Made by a program: the position numbers and the translations under genes. Shown piece by piece: positions 46,350 through 58,744 of a stretch of 64,000 nucleotides of DNA (positions are counted from its first letter, which is position 1; every line of letters starts with the position of its first letter). The stretch covers positions 10,625,139 to 10,689,138 of the forward strand of contig CM063249.1 of assembly GCA_032158295.1 (NCBI GenBank), given 5' to 3'. Source of the stretch: Pycnopodia helianthoides (taxonomy: Eukaryota; Echinodermata; Asteroidea; Forcipulatida; Asteriidae). Under the pieces are notes generated by a model that was not told the DNA's origin, searched no databases, and saw only the letters and a program-made list of their open reading frames with translations.

Positions 46350-46530
46350 ATGTCTTTTAACTTTTCAGTTGCTCCAGGCAAATCACGCCTAGACTTGTTT
46401 CCTTTTAGATTTAGGGCCCACGAGGGCAAGGAGTTTAAAAAGCTCCGCGCAGGACGTGGGCGAGAAGTAACAACATGTTTTGTTGAGGAAGTCGGTCGAT
46501 ACAGGGTTTTCTATTTTAAGGAGAGGATTG
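46350..46530 (+). CDS. Possible isolated exon, function unknown
   Basis: An ATG at 46350 opens 60 codons that end at a good donor, GGATTG|gtaagg (46531). The peptide starts MSFNFSVAPGKSRL and is basic and hydrophobic in turn. I found no partner exon and recognise no family. It may be chance. Confidence 0.2.
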
Positions 46531-47185
46531 GTAAGGATGAAAAACACCTTTGCTTCATTTTAGTCTGACAGCTTACTGATTATGAAGCTCATACTATAAT
46601 TTTTTTTTTCTGTGAAATATTCCCCTCTGAAAGGAAGTCATTAACCAGCCTCGCTACCATGGGCAGCGCGCCGTATCGATACCTCTCGAGCGAGCAAGGC
46701 ATGCTGGACAAAATGGCGCGGCGAGATCGATCACCCCTGGGAACGAGGTTGGTCATTGACCTCTTCGAGAGAACTGTATCTGAAAACCCGGAAAAAACAT
46801 GCGACAGCTGATTTCGGTTGTTACAAACAAAAATTAAGGACAGAGTGTTAACATGCTGAAAACTGTGCATGGTTTTTCACTATTTTCTCCTAACGCACAC
46901 GCGGATTGAGCCCAAATTGTTTTGTACAGCTTTTTTTTCTTTTTGGGTCACACAAAACATGAACACCGTCTGTGACTATTTTGTCAAATCCTGTATAATA
47001 CCTTTAACATTTTCTCTGATGAAGCGTGTCCACTCACAGTTCCATCCATGTTATTTTTATCAATCTTGCAGTTCACGTTTTTTCTGACGTCTCACTCTCC
47101 CGATATTAGCCCAATTTTCCACAATATGTAGAGTCTAGCGCTGCTGCTAATTGACAGTGCAAGTCCCGCGCGTATTTGAATATTA

Positions 47186-47426
47186 GGGAGGTTTAGCTGC
47201 ACGTTACGCGAGTAAAAACGTGAACGTGAACGTCAGAAAATTTTGTTGTAAAAATCTCACGTTTGAAGCATACGTGAAGTTACCATTTCTCACGTCAGGT
47301 ACGTACGTGCAGACGTCATACGTGAGCATGAAATAAGCCCAAAGTGGTGACGTCACCTAGAAACGACACAATTTTCTGACGTTCACGTTCACGTTTTTGC
47401 TCGCGTAACGTGCAGCTAAACCTCCC
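47186..47426. mobile_element. MITE with long TIRs rich in ACGT (241 bp)
   Basis: Ends gggaggtttagctgcacg and cgtgcagctaaacctccc start inverted arms that pair for about 60 bp, including cgtgaacgtgaacgtcagaaaatttt. The interior keeps repeating cacgt/acgt words and a gacgtcac CRE-like box. No clear target duplication was seen. Confidence 0.85.
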
Positions 47427-47879
47427 TGTTAATTGGACCCGTTAAAAGTACTCGATTTTGTTTGAAACAGATTCTTGTCAAAAATAGTTCCCGGATGTTG
47501 AGCGACACCGTAATTGCAAAAAGTACTCGATTTTGTTTGAAACAGGTTATTGTCTCAAAAGGTACACCGTAATTGCAAAAAGTATCGAGATTTTGTGTTA
47601 GAGATTCAAACTTTCAAGCTAGTTCCTCTTTCCATCGTTGAAAGAATTAACCTTCGAAAGCATGATTATCTGAACGACACAAGTTATCTTAAAAATATTT
47701 CTTCAGAAATTAAGGGGAAATGCTGTTAAAAAAACCTCACACAAACAAAATGTCTTAAAAACAATTCCTAGCACCAACATCGCCAGTTCAAATAACAATT
47801 CGTTTTTGCCACGCACCTTTGAAGTCTTCACGAGTGACAAAACTTTTCAAAGGTAATTTGGTTTCCCTCTTGACTTTGA

Positions 47880-48310
47880 TGACCATATTGCTCTACTACA
47901 CAAAGCGGTGTCGAGATGGATCAGTCACGGACAATACCCAAGAGCTCCATGGATCAGAATCGTTTCCCGGCCCTTTCTGAGACCTGTGCGGGTCGATAGC
48001 ACATCTGTCGTGGGAGGTGCCGAGCCTTTGTTCCGTACCAGCGGCAGCCCATCCCACAGACGGTGTTGCCCTCGGACTTTTTTAAATGACTGCGAGGGTT
48101 TTAGGGTTGAAGGGGGCGTATCGATCTGATTACGGTGGGGCTGATGAGGCTGACAGACGAAATGGAAGATTCGAATATATTAGACCCGCTTTGGACCCCA
48201 CCCCCATGCTGGCTCACTCGTTGTTATACAAGTCCCGTATCAGCGTTGCCTCATGTTTAACAAACATTCAAAATTCTCTTCCCTTCATTCGAATTATGGA
48301 TTAGTTGGCT
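47880..48310 (+). other. GC-richer block with broken ORFs, possible decayed exon or 5' exon
   Basis: The block is richer in GC and CpG than its surroundings. From 47917 a frame reads MDQSRTIPKSSMDQNRF and stops at about 47998; other frames stay open to 48129 and 48304. No single frame spans it and I recognise no family. It could be a 5' exon region or a decayed coding copy. Confidence 0.25.
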
Positions 48311-48417
48311 TCAAAATATTGTCTATTATAGCATTGGACTACAGCATACTAAAACTCTAATCCCTTCTAATATTAGCTCGTTTGATCAATATTATTGTAA
48401 AGTTGCATGACCCGATT

Positions 48418-48804
48418 AAAGGAACATTACAGAATTGGTTCGCTAACAAAACAGTTGCTGGCAATGTAAGCACTTTATGTAATCCACCATATACATAAAC
48501 TGACGAACCTGTAGAAGTTTGAGATCGATCGGCCATCTGGGTCACGAGAAAATAGTGAAAAACCGATTACACATTTGCATGAAATCATATAGATTCAACA
48601 AATGAATAAAACGCTCACTGAGCGATAAACTCCAATCGGAAAATTAGTTAATTCATTTCTCATCACATATGGCATTTCAGACAGAAATATTTCAAGGGAT
48701 GTTTTCTACTATCATCATCATTAGACCGTGTAAGTTTTATGTAAATCTGTGATCAAAAGTATATTTTACAAGTTTTTTTCTTACCAATTCTGTAATGTTC
48801 CTTT
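48418..48804. mobile_element. TTAA-type MITE, family B copy 2 (inverted)
   Basis: Opposite orientation to 42382-42778, with ends aaaggaacattacagaattgg and caattctgtaatgttccttt. Flanks are TTAA on both sides (GATTAA|AGG, CCT|TTAAAC). A tatatata run follows directly. Confidence 0.9.
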
Positions 48805-49489
48805 AAACAAATATATGTATATATATATATATTTGTTCTCTCTAAACGAAGGAATTTTGATGACAGGTGATGTTGTTTGACATACAAAAACTTTGTCACG
48901 GACAATGCATAATAACTAAACATGCTAAGTTGTTTGTACATGGCTGATGGACGGGACATTGGGGTCTCGACAATGATACATTTAGTAGTGTTTATTAACT
49001 ACACCACTAATCATTGGTGGATTTCTTTAGTGCACTACCTCAAATGAGAGCTTGTAACTTTCTCGAATCTATAAATGTGGCTGCTTAAAATTTATATCTT
49101 AATTTTCGGGTCAAACTCAGCCAAGGATCGGACCGAGCATTTTCAAATGTGAAGTTTACCCAGTCAGTTTCCCTTGTGATTTAGTACTTGTTTTATTCAA
49201 CTAAATTACGGTGAATACCTTTGTGAAGAGTAATATTTTGTGCTCGTTTGTGGGTGTTTACTTTTGTCCGTTTACGTAGGCCTATTTATTTTGTTACCGA
49301 ATGCAAGTTATGGACAATAAAGATTGTACCACCTTGACAGGTTCTTGTATTGCCTTTTTTTGTTTTACTTTTTAACTCCCTTTAGTTGGAGACTTTGAAA
49401 ACGCTAGATGGCAGCAGACTTAACAGGTAATTTTGCCTTTGCTCAAGTAGTCTGAGCACGGGCACTTCAGATTTATTCACACCGATAAA

Positions 49490-49765
49490 GACCATGTAAC
49501 CCTTGTTTACAAAAAAAAAACTAACCTCGTGCATACCAGGTCATTTCGTGGCAGGCAAGATAGTACACTGGTCATTGGAAATTTGTATAAAACTATCAGT
49601 TGCTGAACAAGTTTAGAGATGTGCCCCTTTCTTAAAACCAAAAACTGATAAAAAATCACACAGAGCAATCTCATGATATGAGATTTTGGGTTGTGTACAA
49701 ATTGTGCCTGTCACGAAGTCCAGGCTCAGTGGCTCTTTTGTAAATATGTGATGCCACGGGTTACA
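49490..49765 (+). repeat. Dispersed repeat, copy 2 (partner of 15882-16245)
   Basis: Same order of blocks as the copy near SELENOH, in the same orientation and more diverged. Origin unknown. Confidence 0.55.
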
Positions 49766-49844
49766 CTTTTTGATGTCACGATAGTATCAAAATCCGGTGT
49801 CATAGGGAAATCTGTCCCCGGCGATTCTGTCCCCCATAATGGGA

Positions 49845-50300
49845 AATTAACATGGGCTGAAGGAGGATGATTCAAAAGAGGGCGCTATCAGAATAAGCTT
49901 GTACACAGTTCGCCGTATGGGGGGTCAGATTCACCGGGGACAGAATCTCCGTCCACACCGGCAAAAAATAACGGTAAAATATGATGAACTGCTTTGCAGC
50001 AGGTTGTCATCATATCAGGGGAGAAATAAGCTTTCTAACAAATACGTCTCTGCTTGCATTTGCCGGACGGCGTGAACCAGTTGCTATGGCTGCGGTTTGG
50101 TGACCTGGGGATGACGTCATGACTACGTCAGCGAATTCGAAACCACGGCTTGGGCTCAGGGAATCCGGTGTCACAGTGGATTTTCAATGTAAATGATTAA
50201 TATGGGCTGAAGGAAGCTGGTTCTAAAGAGGGCGCCATCATACGTAATTTCTACACATTTCACTGTAGGGAGCTTTAACCGGCGGTTGAAGCCACAGCCG
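49845..50300 (+). repeat. Diverged direct repeat about 350 bp apart
   Basis: The phrase atgggctgaaggaggatgatt...aaagagggcgctatca...tacaca.ttc.c.gta.ggg occurs near 49853 and again near 50200. Each is preceded by a cggtgtca-type phrase and followed by accgg. It may be part of a larger duplicated segment. Confidence 0.5.
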
Positions 50301-50744
50301 GAGCTCAAGCTCAACCATAAAATATTACCTACACGGATTATCTGCTGCCACCAATCGTCCACAAAAGTATCTCACTGAAGGTGTTTGTGTTAGTTAATTT
50401 TTCCTTGCAAGTTGTTTTGGAAAGCAAACATTTAGGACAGGTTGCGCACAAGAGCGGAATCGTTATTTTCTCCGGTGTTTTCGTCCGTTGGTGACTTACG
50501 AAGTGGACCTTTAAAAAAAAAATTGCATTTTTGTAATGAGTCCCGTTAAGCTCTTCTGTGTTGTGGTGGGGTGGGGCATTTGCATTTTACATGCCCTCAT
50601 TAACTTAAAGATCTATTATGAGAAGGATATCTGTTTATATCGAAACACAGCTGGAATCCAATTTAAGCACTTTACTAAAGAGTATTGATCCGAATGTAAG
50701 TCCCGTATTCACGAGTAAATTTTTGGCGAACTAAATATACATTA

Positions 50745-50980
50745 TGGTTGGTTGGACCAAGGCGTCAGCGGCCCCCACTGCCATTAATAGCCCAGCAAAC
50801 ATCCAAGATCCGGCAATGTCTAAAACCTCATTCAAAATCTCCCAAAGCAGCACGCGCTGACTACCCGCGGTATCGACCAGATTTCACGAAGAACCGGGCC
50901 TCCCAACGGGATGCTGATGCTGCCGTGATCCAAAGCCAAATCCCCCTTGGTATTTCTCCCCCATGCACGCTCGACTGATC
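50745..50980 (+). other. GC-richer ORF block, unassigned
   Basis: An open frame to TGA at about 50976 reads Arg/Pro-rich, including RADYPRYRPDFTKNRASQ; a second frame starts with a true ATG at 50743 but stops after about 38 codons. No splice-linked partner was found. It could be a coding exon or chance. Confidence 0.2.
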
Positions 50981-52668
50981 GGACAATTCAAATGTAAATA
51001 GTGACATTTGATGTCCCGCTGTGCATACTGTACAGCGATTTGTAAAAAAACTGCTCTTCTGAGAGGTTTTGTGCCGGCTCAGCAGTTTCTCGGGTTAAGC
51101 GTTGTTTGTTACGGATCGACCTCCTCGAAGATGGAGGGTCTATTGTCATTATTTTTTTCTCTCTCTGCTTCTTGGCTTAAAAACAGATCACCAAGGTTGG
51201 TAATTAGCTGGTATCTTATCAGCTCCGTATAATGAGCAGTCGTGGCTTTCTTTCCGTTAATATAGCGGATAAGATGATGTCTCCTTATGTTAAATGTTGT
51301 GGAAGATATTAAACGTGAACACTTTCCAAAGACTGCTCTTTTCTTTCTGTTTGGTCATCTCTTCCAGCCAGTTCTTGTAGGAGTGGCTCTCAACTAATGA
51401 GTGATGCTCATGTAGCGGGTAACGCCTGTGGAAGCCACTTTGAAACTGCCTTAGTGACCAAGTGCGGCCTTACCAGTCATTATCGTTGGACCTGAAGAAA
51501 CTGATCAAACTGTCATAGAATATGTAGTTGCTGTGAGGGTCCATCAAATACTGCTCTTAGATCTTCATCAAACAAAGAAAGACTTTGAAGTGTTATCGAT
51601 GTTTGACGATTCTGACAATGTTCAAGAAAATTAACTTCCCCAGTTTTACATCTAAACTTCATGAATGAAACGGATCTCACGAAAGCATTTTATTTGCGAA
51701 AACCTTGAAATCATTTTTAAGGATAGAGACAAAAAGTGGCGCAAAAACAGCGAGAGCGCAGCAGTCCAGCCATCTCGAGTTGACAAATGACCGTCTTCAT
51801 CTCCAGTTCTGACCAGTCGATTTATACTCATCAAGTCATCAACCGCCAGGAAACCGCAGGCAGCTCTCGGCCACGTTCATTTATTTAGTGGCGGTCAGTT
51901 TCCTCCGGAGATACCAAAATAGCCCGGGTCCCTTGATATAATGTCGAGTGGTTTATGAGGTAAGATGATAAAGAAGCTGCTAAATTTAATTGGATCTGTT
52001 TTGAAAACTCAAAAAGCCCTTTCACACGAGAGCAATTTAGCAAGGGTCCCTTACTTTATTTAGCGTGGGTTGTAACTTGTACAAATTTACACTTCGTGTG
52101 AAAGGACAACAATGCTTGGACTGTCCAAACCTCCGACAAAGTGTAGCAATGATTGAGAATATTTCGCTGTCGGGACCTTGGACAAAATCTTCTGCGATCA
52201 GCGAAGTTTTGACTATTTCAAAGATGTGCGCGAAATCATCGTGTGAAAGGTGCCAAAAGTATGAAAATAAGTGCTAAAAAGTAACATTTGGTCAACCCAT
52301 TGATTCGGTTGCCAAAATACTTACCCATTTATTTTGTAAAGACATACTAAAAACGACCCACTGTGCACAAGTTTATTTTCATTGTTTTAGCGACTTGTAG
52401 TCTCAAATTGGTGGAAACAATAGCTACTTCGGATCGATAGTGGACGAAAAACCAAAAGCAATCGACTTGTTTTCGGTCTGAACAAAATCCGCTCGAGATT
52501 CGAATAAAAATTGTAATTATTGCACGGAGGCAAACATCACAGAACAGTATCCGCATTTATGTGACCCAACATTATACATGAAACAACAAACGTTTGATTC
52601 CGTCAGTCGGAATCACGAAAAATAGTGGACAAATAACAACTTGTATTGTGCTTTCACTGTTTTCATTT

Positions 52669-53049
52669 AAAGGAACTTACAGAATTGTTTTTGCTAACAA
52701 AACAGTTGCTGGCAGTGTAAGCACTTTATGTAATCCACCGTATACATAAACGACAAAACTGTAGAAGTTTGAGACGATCGGCCATCTGGGTCACAAGAAA
52801 ATAGTGAAAAACCGATTACACATTTGCATGAATCATACAGGTTCAACACAAAAAAACGCTCACTGAGCGATAAACTCCAATCGGAAAATTAGTTTATTCA
52901 TTTCTCATCTAATATGGCATTTCAAACAGAAATATTTCACGGGATGTTTTCTACTATCATCATCATTAGACCGTGTAAGTTTTATGTAAATCTGTGATCA
53001 AAAGTATATTTTACAAGTTTTTTTCTTACCAATTCTGTAATGTTCCTTT
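52669..53049. mobile_element. TTAA-type MITE, family B copy 3 (inverted)
   Basis: A third copy, in the orientation of 48418-48804, about 381 bp long and slightly more decayed (aaaggaacttacagaattg). TTAA lies on both sides. Confidence 0.9.
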
Positions 53050-54494
53050 AAAGTTCAGATCTGGTTTTTGACTCACGGGTGCACGAGATCAAAACTGGGC
53101 AGTTTTACTAATTTCTCGAAAACTATAGCATTTCAGGCAAAACTATTTTTAGGGAAGTTATAACAGGGCTATCTTTATACCAATGCAATTTCATGTGCAA
53201 ATGTGTGAACAGTTGATTCATTTCTTACCAAAACTGGGGGCCTTTTTCTTTCGATCAGAAACCTGTGTTTGAGACTCTCTTTAGTCAGAAAAGGGAGAAT
53301 GTTTAGAAAAGTCAGTCGGCAAAAATGAGTTTGAATTAACCCCCCCCCCAAAAAAAAAAAAAAAAAACACCACAAAAAACCCCAAGAAGCTGTTGCAGAA
53401 TCAAACGAAAACAGTTAGGCCTAGTGTTGGTTGAAACTCTGAAAACGTTATCATTGTCTATAATGCCCCAAAAACTGTTTCTCAGCAAGCTGCGACAGTC
53501 TCGCTCCACAATGAGGTTAATCAATCAAAGAGCCTGCCTTTTCAATTATTGAAGAATGACAAAATGAAACCAGATTTAGTTTGTGAGTTCAATCGAACGC
53601 GTCTCTGCACTGAACACACATTCTGCACTCCATTAACGGATTTTCGACTGTCTAGTCCTTGAGCGCTTAAACAAACGTAGTCATTGTAATAAAGACGTGG
53701 GGAGCCGAGTACACACAAAAAAAACGCCACAAAGCGAAATCAAGATTCTGTGAAGATTTGTGTCAGTAATTGTAGCAGTGATTCGAAGGACAAATAAGTG
53801 TCGCTCACCAATGGATATTTTAATTGCATTCTAAGTCACAGCTAAGTATCAGGTAAACAACACCGTTGCTACACGCTGATGGTGATGCATCGACAGAAAA
53901 AATGGCGTGTTTGAAGTTGTTTGAAATCGTTTTTGGTTTCAGAAGAACTGGAACTTAAAGTATTACATTTTTTTTTGATATTTATCAGTATTTTTTTTAT
54001 TATTATAAAGCTTTGCCGTGTTAACAAGATATGATGCTATTTGCATCTAGTTTGATTGAACAGCAAGCTAATAGAGGGCAGCATATTACTAAAGGATGGG
54101 CAAAACTTAACAGAGGAAGAAAATCTCTGTAGGATAACCACTCAAGACATTCTGCGTCCGAATGACCAATCTCTTGTCTTATTCTCTTTGACAACCGATT
54201 TCTTGACTTGATCTTTCAAGATGTTTGTTCGTCCCCCTGGAGGGCATAACCAACTGCTCCATTCCGTTATCATCAGCTCTTCTTTGTCCTGTGACCAGAT
54301 TGTCAAATATCGATCCACCGGGTGGGAGTGTGGGGGGGGGGGGGTGTAGCAGTGGGCTTTGAGAAACCTTACCAGTGCACCGCAAGTGTTTGTGCAAGGG
54401 GGTGTTGATTTGGATCGATGGCTGTGTTAGCCCATGGTCCACGCCTCAAAACCAACAACGGGGTTCTGAGATTGTAAACCACGGCCGGTTGTTT

Positions 54495-54584
54495 ATGTTG
54501 TGTATAACACTTCGTCTTCAGGGCCTGTGTGCAGTTGCAGCGCGTACATTTAACGAAGGAAACCCAACATCAGCTTCTCAGCAA
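54495..54584 (+). CDS. Candidate coding exon 1a, hydrophobic start
   Basis: ATG at 54495 gives MLCITLRLQGLCAVAARTF and 11 more residues to a strong donor CAA|gtaagt (54585), phase 0. The hydrophobic start could be a signal peptide or mitochondrial presequence. No downstream exon was identified. Confidence 0.3.
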
Positions 54585-55332
54585 GTAAGTTTACATTATA
54601 CATGTACAAGTAATATAATATTCGAAAAACAAATGATATAACTTCTTATCATTGTCTTTAAGGGTATATTTTTCCCTCCTGGGATTCTACTTTAAAGAAT
54701 TCAAGGGATGAAACATTGTTGACTTTCTCCGAGTAAGCAAAAGTTAAGATAAATTGAAGTGAAACTTAAGTTAAAGTCAGTTTTGAAAATCATTCTCAAG
54801 TAGGTATTCACGTATTAGAGAAAAACAGTGTAACGGTTGGCCCTATGTTTTGGGAATACGTTTGGTGTACATGTTAAGGCCGTGTCACACGAGGCAATTA
54901 ATTTTACAGGCAACCAGCTCATGGATAATCTCCACGAAGACAGATCATTCACATTTCAGTTTTCTCATCATTTTTGTGGGGATAGTGAGTTATATCTAAA
55001 AGAAAGTATCTTGTACTGAAGTGTTCCTTCTACACACAGTGCAGTTTGTTGCCTCCAAGTTGGCCGAAAAAATGTGCCCTGCCTGGCCTTTAGAACGCTC
55101 ATTGACGCGCCATATCTACCAAGCAAGACGCCTGCCTCGCTTGTCAGAAAAAATGGCCGACTGTTTAAATTTGACGGTTGATTCGAATGAAGACGGTGAT
55201 TGTTTTTTTGTCTATAATTATGTGATGAGTTCCCTAGTCAATGGTGGAGTCAGTCGACGACAGACAAGAAGATGCAAATTATCTGCCGACTGCGATCCTG
55301 GCAGGCTCGGTTTTGTGACCATCGTGCTGCCG

Positions 55333-55417
55333 ATGCATGTTTCTTATTCCTCCATGCTTGTACTACTATCATTCTCCACAACCACGGTTGTACAATGCGC
55401 ATCTTGTCTTATAAGAG
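55333..55417 (+). CDS. Candidate signal-peptide exon 1b
   Basis: ATG at 55333 gives MHVSYSSMLVLLSFSTTTVV and eight more residues to AAGAG|gtaaac at 55418, phase 1. The hydrophobic core and small residues before a possible cleavage site look like a signal peptide. The surrounding frame is open upstream, so the exon could start earlier. Confidence 0.3.
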
Positions 55418-55998
55418 GTAAACACACTCTGTAATGCTGCACGGAGTGCAAATCCAAATGTGTGATTCTGGTGTAACCCATAGCCATCATTAAAAATGAT
55501 ACCCGAAAGCACAACCAAACCGAAGCGAACCGTTGATTGTGGAAGGGGGGGGGGGTTACCACATGAACAGCCTCTGCCCAAACCATCTATCGCCCTCTCA
55601 TGCCAACCAGGCGCCAGGTCCCCTTTTTCAAGCCCGCTGAGTGTCGTGTGTGACGCACGTACATAGCCGCCGTATCAGCTGTTCGGTGAGCCTTTCGCAT
55701 GCTCCCAACGCTCTCGCTCCCGGGGCCGGCCACCACCGATGATAGATTTACGCGTGCTAAAACGAACATTGCAATGCCACGCAATATCACACGCCAGTCG
55801 ACAATATGTCGGAAATATACCACTTTTTAGTACGTTAAAGTGACATTAAAGGAAACGTGTACTTCTCTCAGATGCGGTTGACGCAAGCAATGGGGAGGGA
55901 CTCTACCCACGTTAAAGGATACACCAGGAAAACATCATTAGTTTGAGAGATCAAGTAGTCTTCATCCAAGGCAACCAAAAGACACAGAAACAAGAAAC

Positions 55999-56092
55999 AT
56001 GTGGACGGACGACAAGATAGGAAGATGGTTACGGAGGATGCTCCGTGGGACGTGGTGCTGCGGGTTACTGCTGAGCTTTCTCCACTTATCAG
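55999..56092 (+). CDS. Candidate first coding exon with signal peptide
   Basis: ATG at 55999 in context gaaacATGT gives 31 residues: a basic N-region MWTDDKIGRWLRRMLRG, then the hydrophobic core CCGLLLSFLHLS. It ends at TTATCAG|gtaaac (56093) in phase 1. This is what the first exon of a secreted or type I membrane protein looks like, with the rest past a long intron. It shares phase and donor type with 55333-55417. No later exon was recognised in the window. Confidence 0.45.
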
Positions 56093-58280
56093 GTAAACAA
56101 CATTTCCAATACGAACTTAGCTCTGTCCTCCTTGTACATCTATTTCCATTACGGCCGATGACGTGCGTTCGGTTACCCATTCGATTTCAGCGCCTTCAAG
56201 GCACTCGTGGCGGGTGCCTGTAATTGAAAAATTCACCGTCTAAAATGTCGCTCGCGATGCGTGCTCTGAATGCTTCTGTGGCGTGGAAAGAGAGACAAAC
56301 CGTAATTGTACTGTGGGTATGTTGCAGTGTATCTTTGGACTGCGTTTGAGTCCATGTCAAGAGTGCATTTATAGGTATTACAGGAATCACTCTGTAATTG
56401 AATAATGTTACCCCGAGTATAAAACGCGGGAGGCCGTTATTGATTTACCGAATTTGTCCAAATACGACTGTCAAAGTGTGGGAAATTAAAATGGCTGACG
56501 ACACTTTAAATTCAGCTGAAATTATTGACTGGGCCATTTAAAAATAGGGGTGTCGATAGAAAATGCGTCTCATATCCCCAGCATTAAAGGAGCAATCTGT
56601 CTTTGGAGCTTCCAATAAAGCCCTTAAAACAATCATTCTTCAGCATACAACTACTGTTTGTTTGATGTTCACTTTTTACTCCCCAAAAATCACCAAAAGA
56701 AGCCTTTGTTATTATATCAGAATGGGACCTGACTACGTGGTCCCTTCCAGCCTCGGTTTGGTTATGTATGTTTGAGTGGATGGCAGATATAAGATGACGT
56801 CACAACGAAGTGTGTTAAACCTTTAGAGTAGCACTCATTTATGGGGCTATATCCATTCAGAGTTCGATCTATTATATACAAAAATAAGCTCTCAAAAGCA
56901 CGGGTTACAACAAAATATAATATTTTGTTAATTTTATCGATAGAGGGCAGTATGATCTTCAAGGCACATCCAAAATGGCGGCTTTCGAGAAGATTTATAG
57001 TTTTTAATATTTTCACAGAAATAAAGTGAAGATTGAACAAAACAAAATAACACCATGAGATATTTCTGAAAACAGTGGAAAAGCAGTAACATGGAGCTTA
57101 TCTACCAAAATGCCCTGTGATATTGGCCTTAAATAAATGTAAAAAGTGATCATTTACAAGAAATTCGGTGCGGATAATGGTCGTTTGGATTAATTTGGTC
57201 CAGCCCGTTTGTCATGATGTAGCATTGCTCAGCCTAATCCGATGTCAGATAATTATAAATACAACAACTCATTCTATACGTTAGTAAGAAGACAATTAAA
57301 TTACTTCTTAATTGGTTAATTGGTGCGACAACGACAAGTGCATGCTGTGAATACTGTATTCAACAAAAATCATTACAATTCTAAATGCCTCGTCAACGGG
57401 CGTGTCCGGGTGGCCCCGAGCTCGAGCAAACCCCCCTTTTATAACAGCTACATTCGTTTAAATGGAAACAATACAATATGACTGCAGCCGTAAATTCGGA
57501 TCTATTCCAGAAAAGCTATTAAGCGGGTTTTCAAAAACAAACAATGTTTTAATCATTCAGCCAAGAAGACCTTCAGAGTAACAGGTGCACTGATCAATCA
57601 GCAGACTTTTTACACAAACCTTCTCTCACACTGGTGAAAATGATTGTAATCGGTGAATGCATGAAACAAAGTGGCAAAGTTGGGGCATGGTCACTATTGA
57701 AGGGCATTGTTTGTGTTGTCGAGGTGTTGCTGCAACATTGATGTTTGTAATATCTCATATCAGAATGCGTCTCAATTCTATAACATTAAAGTGGACCTTG
57801 GTGTGAGGTCAGAACGCAACGTGTAGATGGTGGTCAAGCAGAGTGCAAGTGACTACATACACCCGAAGAGGTTGGGTCACTTGACCCCCATGGCAAAAGA
57901 TGAGTGCCACGCTGTTAGGCCTCCCCATGCAAAACAACGTGCATCTGAGACAAGATTACAGGGGAAAAGGTTGACCCTTTTGCATTATTGAATAAAACTG
58001 CTGCTTATTTTGGGAACCGAATGAAGATTGTTGCCATGTATAGTACCCTGGCTTGGCCCATAGTAACATAATGCAAGCCAGGTGCCTCATAGATGACCTG
58101 CACTCGTACAAACTTCGTTATGCAAATTGAGGTTTTATTTAGCAGAGACAGGAAACCAGATCTTATGCAGTGTGGAATAGCACACTGCTTTTGACCACCT
58201 CTATGTTTTAAATGGTTCTCTGCTCATTATCACAGTGAAACAAATTGATATTAGATACTTTCTACTTAATTATTATGACA
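56093..58280 (+). other. Non-coding stretch, possible intron
   Basis: No exon with family features and no repeat with clear ends was found. If the signal-peptide exon at 55999 is real, this is the start of its first intron. Confidence 0.4.
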
Positions 58281-58283
58281 CTA

Positions 58284-58397
58284 AGGCCGAAACCGAATTG
58301 GCAACTACGGCTATGGTTACGAATGTTGCTAAGAGTGTTGCTGAGGACGTCTTCATAGCATGATGACGCAGGGATCCAGCCGTTGCCGTAGCACGGC
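58284..58397. mobile_element. Family E MITE, copy 4
   Basis: Begins ggccgaaaccgaattggcaac, contains ctacggctatggtta, gttgctaagagtgttgct and gcatgatgacgcag, and ends gccgttgccgtagcacggcc. Confidence 0.7.
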
Positions 58398-58630
58398 CGA
58401 ACTTTTAAAAAAATAGCATAAAAATAGCGCCAAAACAGTTCTCATACTCAGATTACATTAGACAAGTTCCTCGTCTTCGCATCAACACTGATAAGTTCTA
58501 CAATTATTTCAAATAATGGACCAGACGATTTCTCCTTACGACATAAAGCGGGCACGATATTCCAACATTTTTGTCACGAACTACACGGTGGTTTCACCAA
58601 TCGAAGAACGCTTAGCACGACACATTCGAA

Positions 58631-58744
58631 GGCCGTGTATGTGGCGGATTCGGCTACAGCTATGGCTGCTGGCTGCAATCACAACGTTGATGAATATGCC
58701 TTTTAGCCATAGCCACTGCCGAAGCCGTCATTTTGGACACGGCC
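58631..58744. mobile_element. Family E MITE, copy 5
   Basis: Ends ggccgtgtatgtggcgga and tcattttggacacggcc are inverted, with inner gctacagctatggct and agccatagccactgcc. It lies about 230 bp from copy 4. The 90-codon ORF across it is by chance. Confidence 0.75.

Noticed and set aside
55021..55332. Upstream part of a 137-codon plus ORF
   Set aside because: No true ATG context or domain; only the ATG at 55333 to the donor at 55418 looks exon-like.
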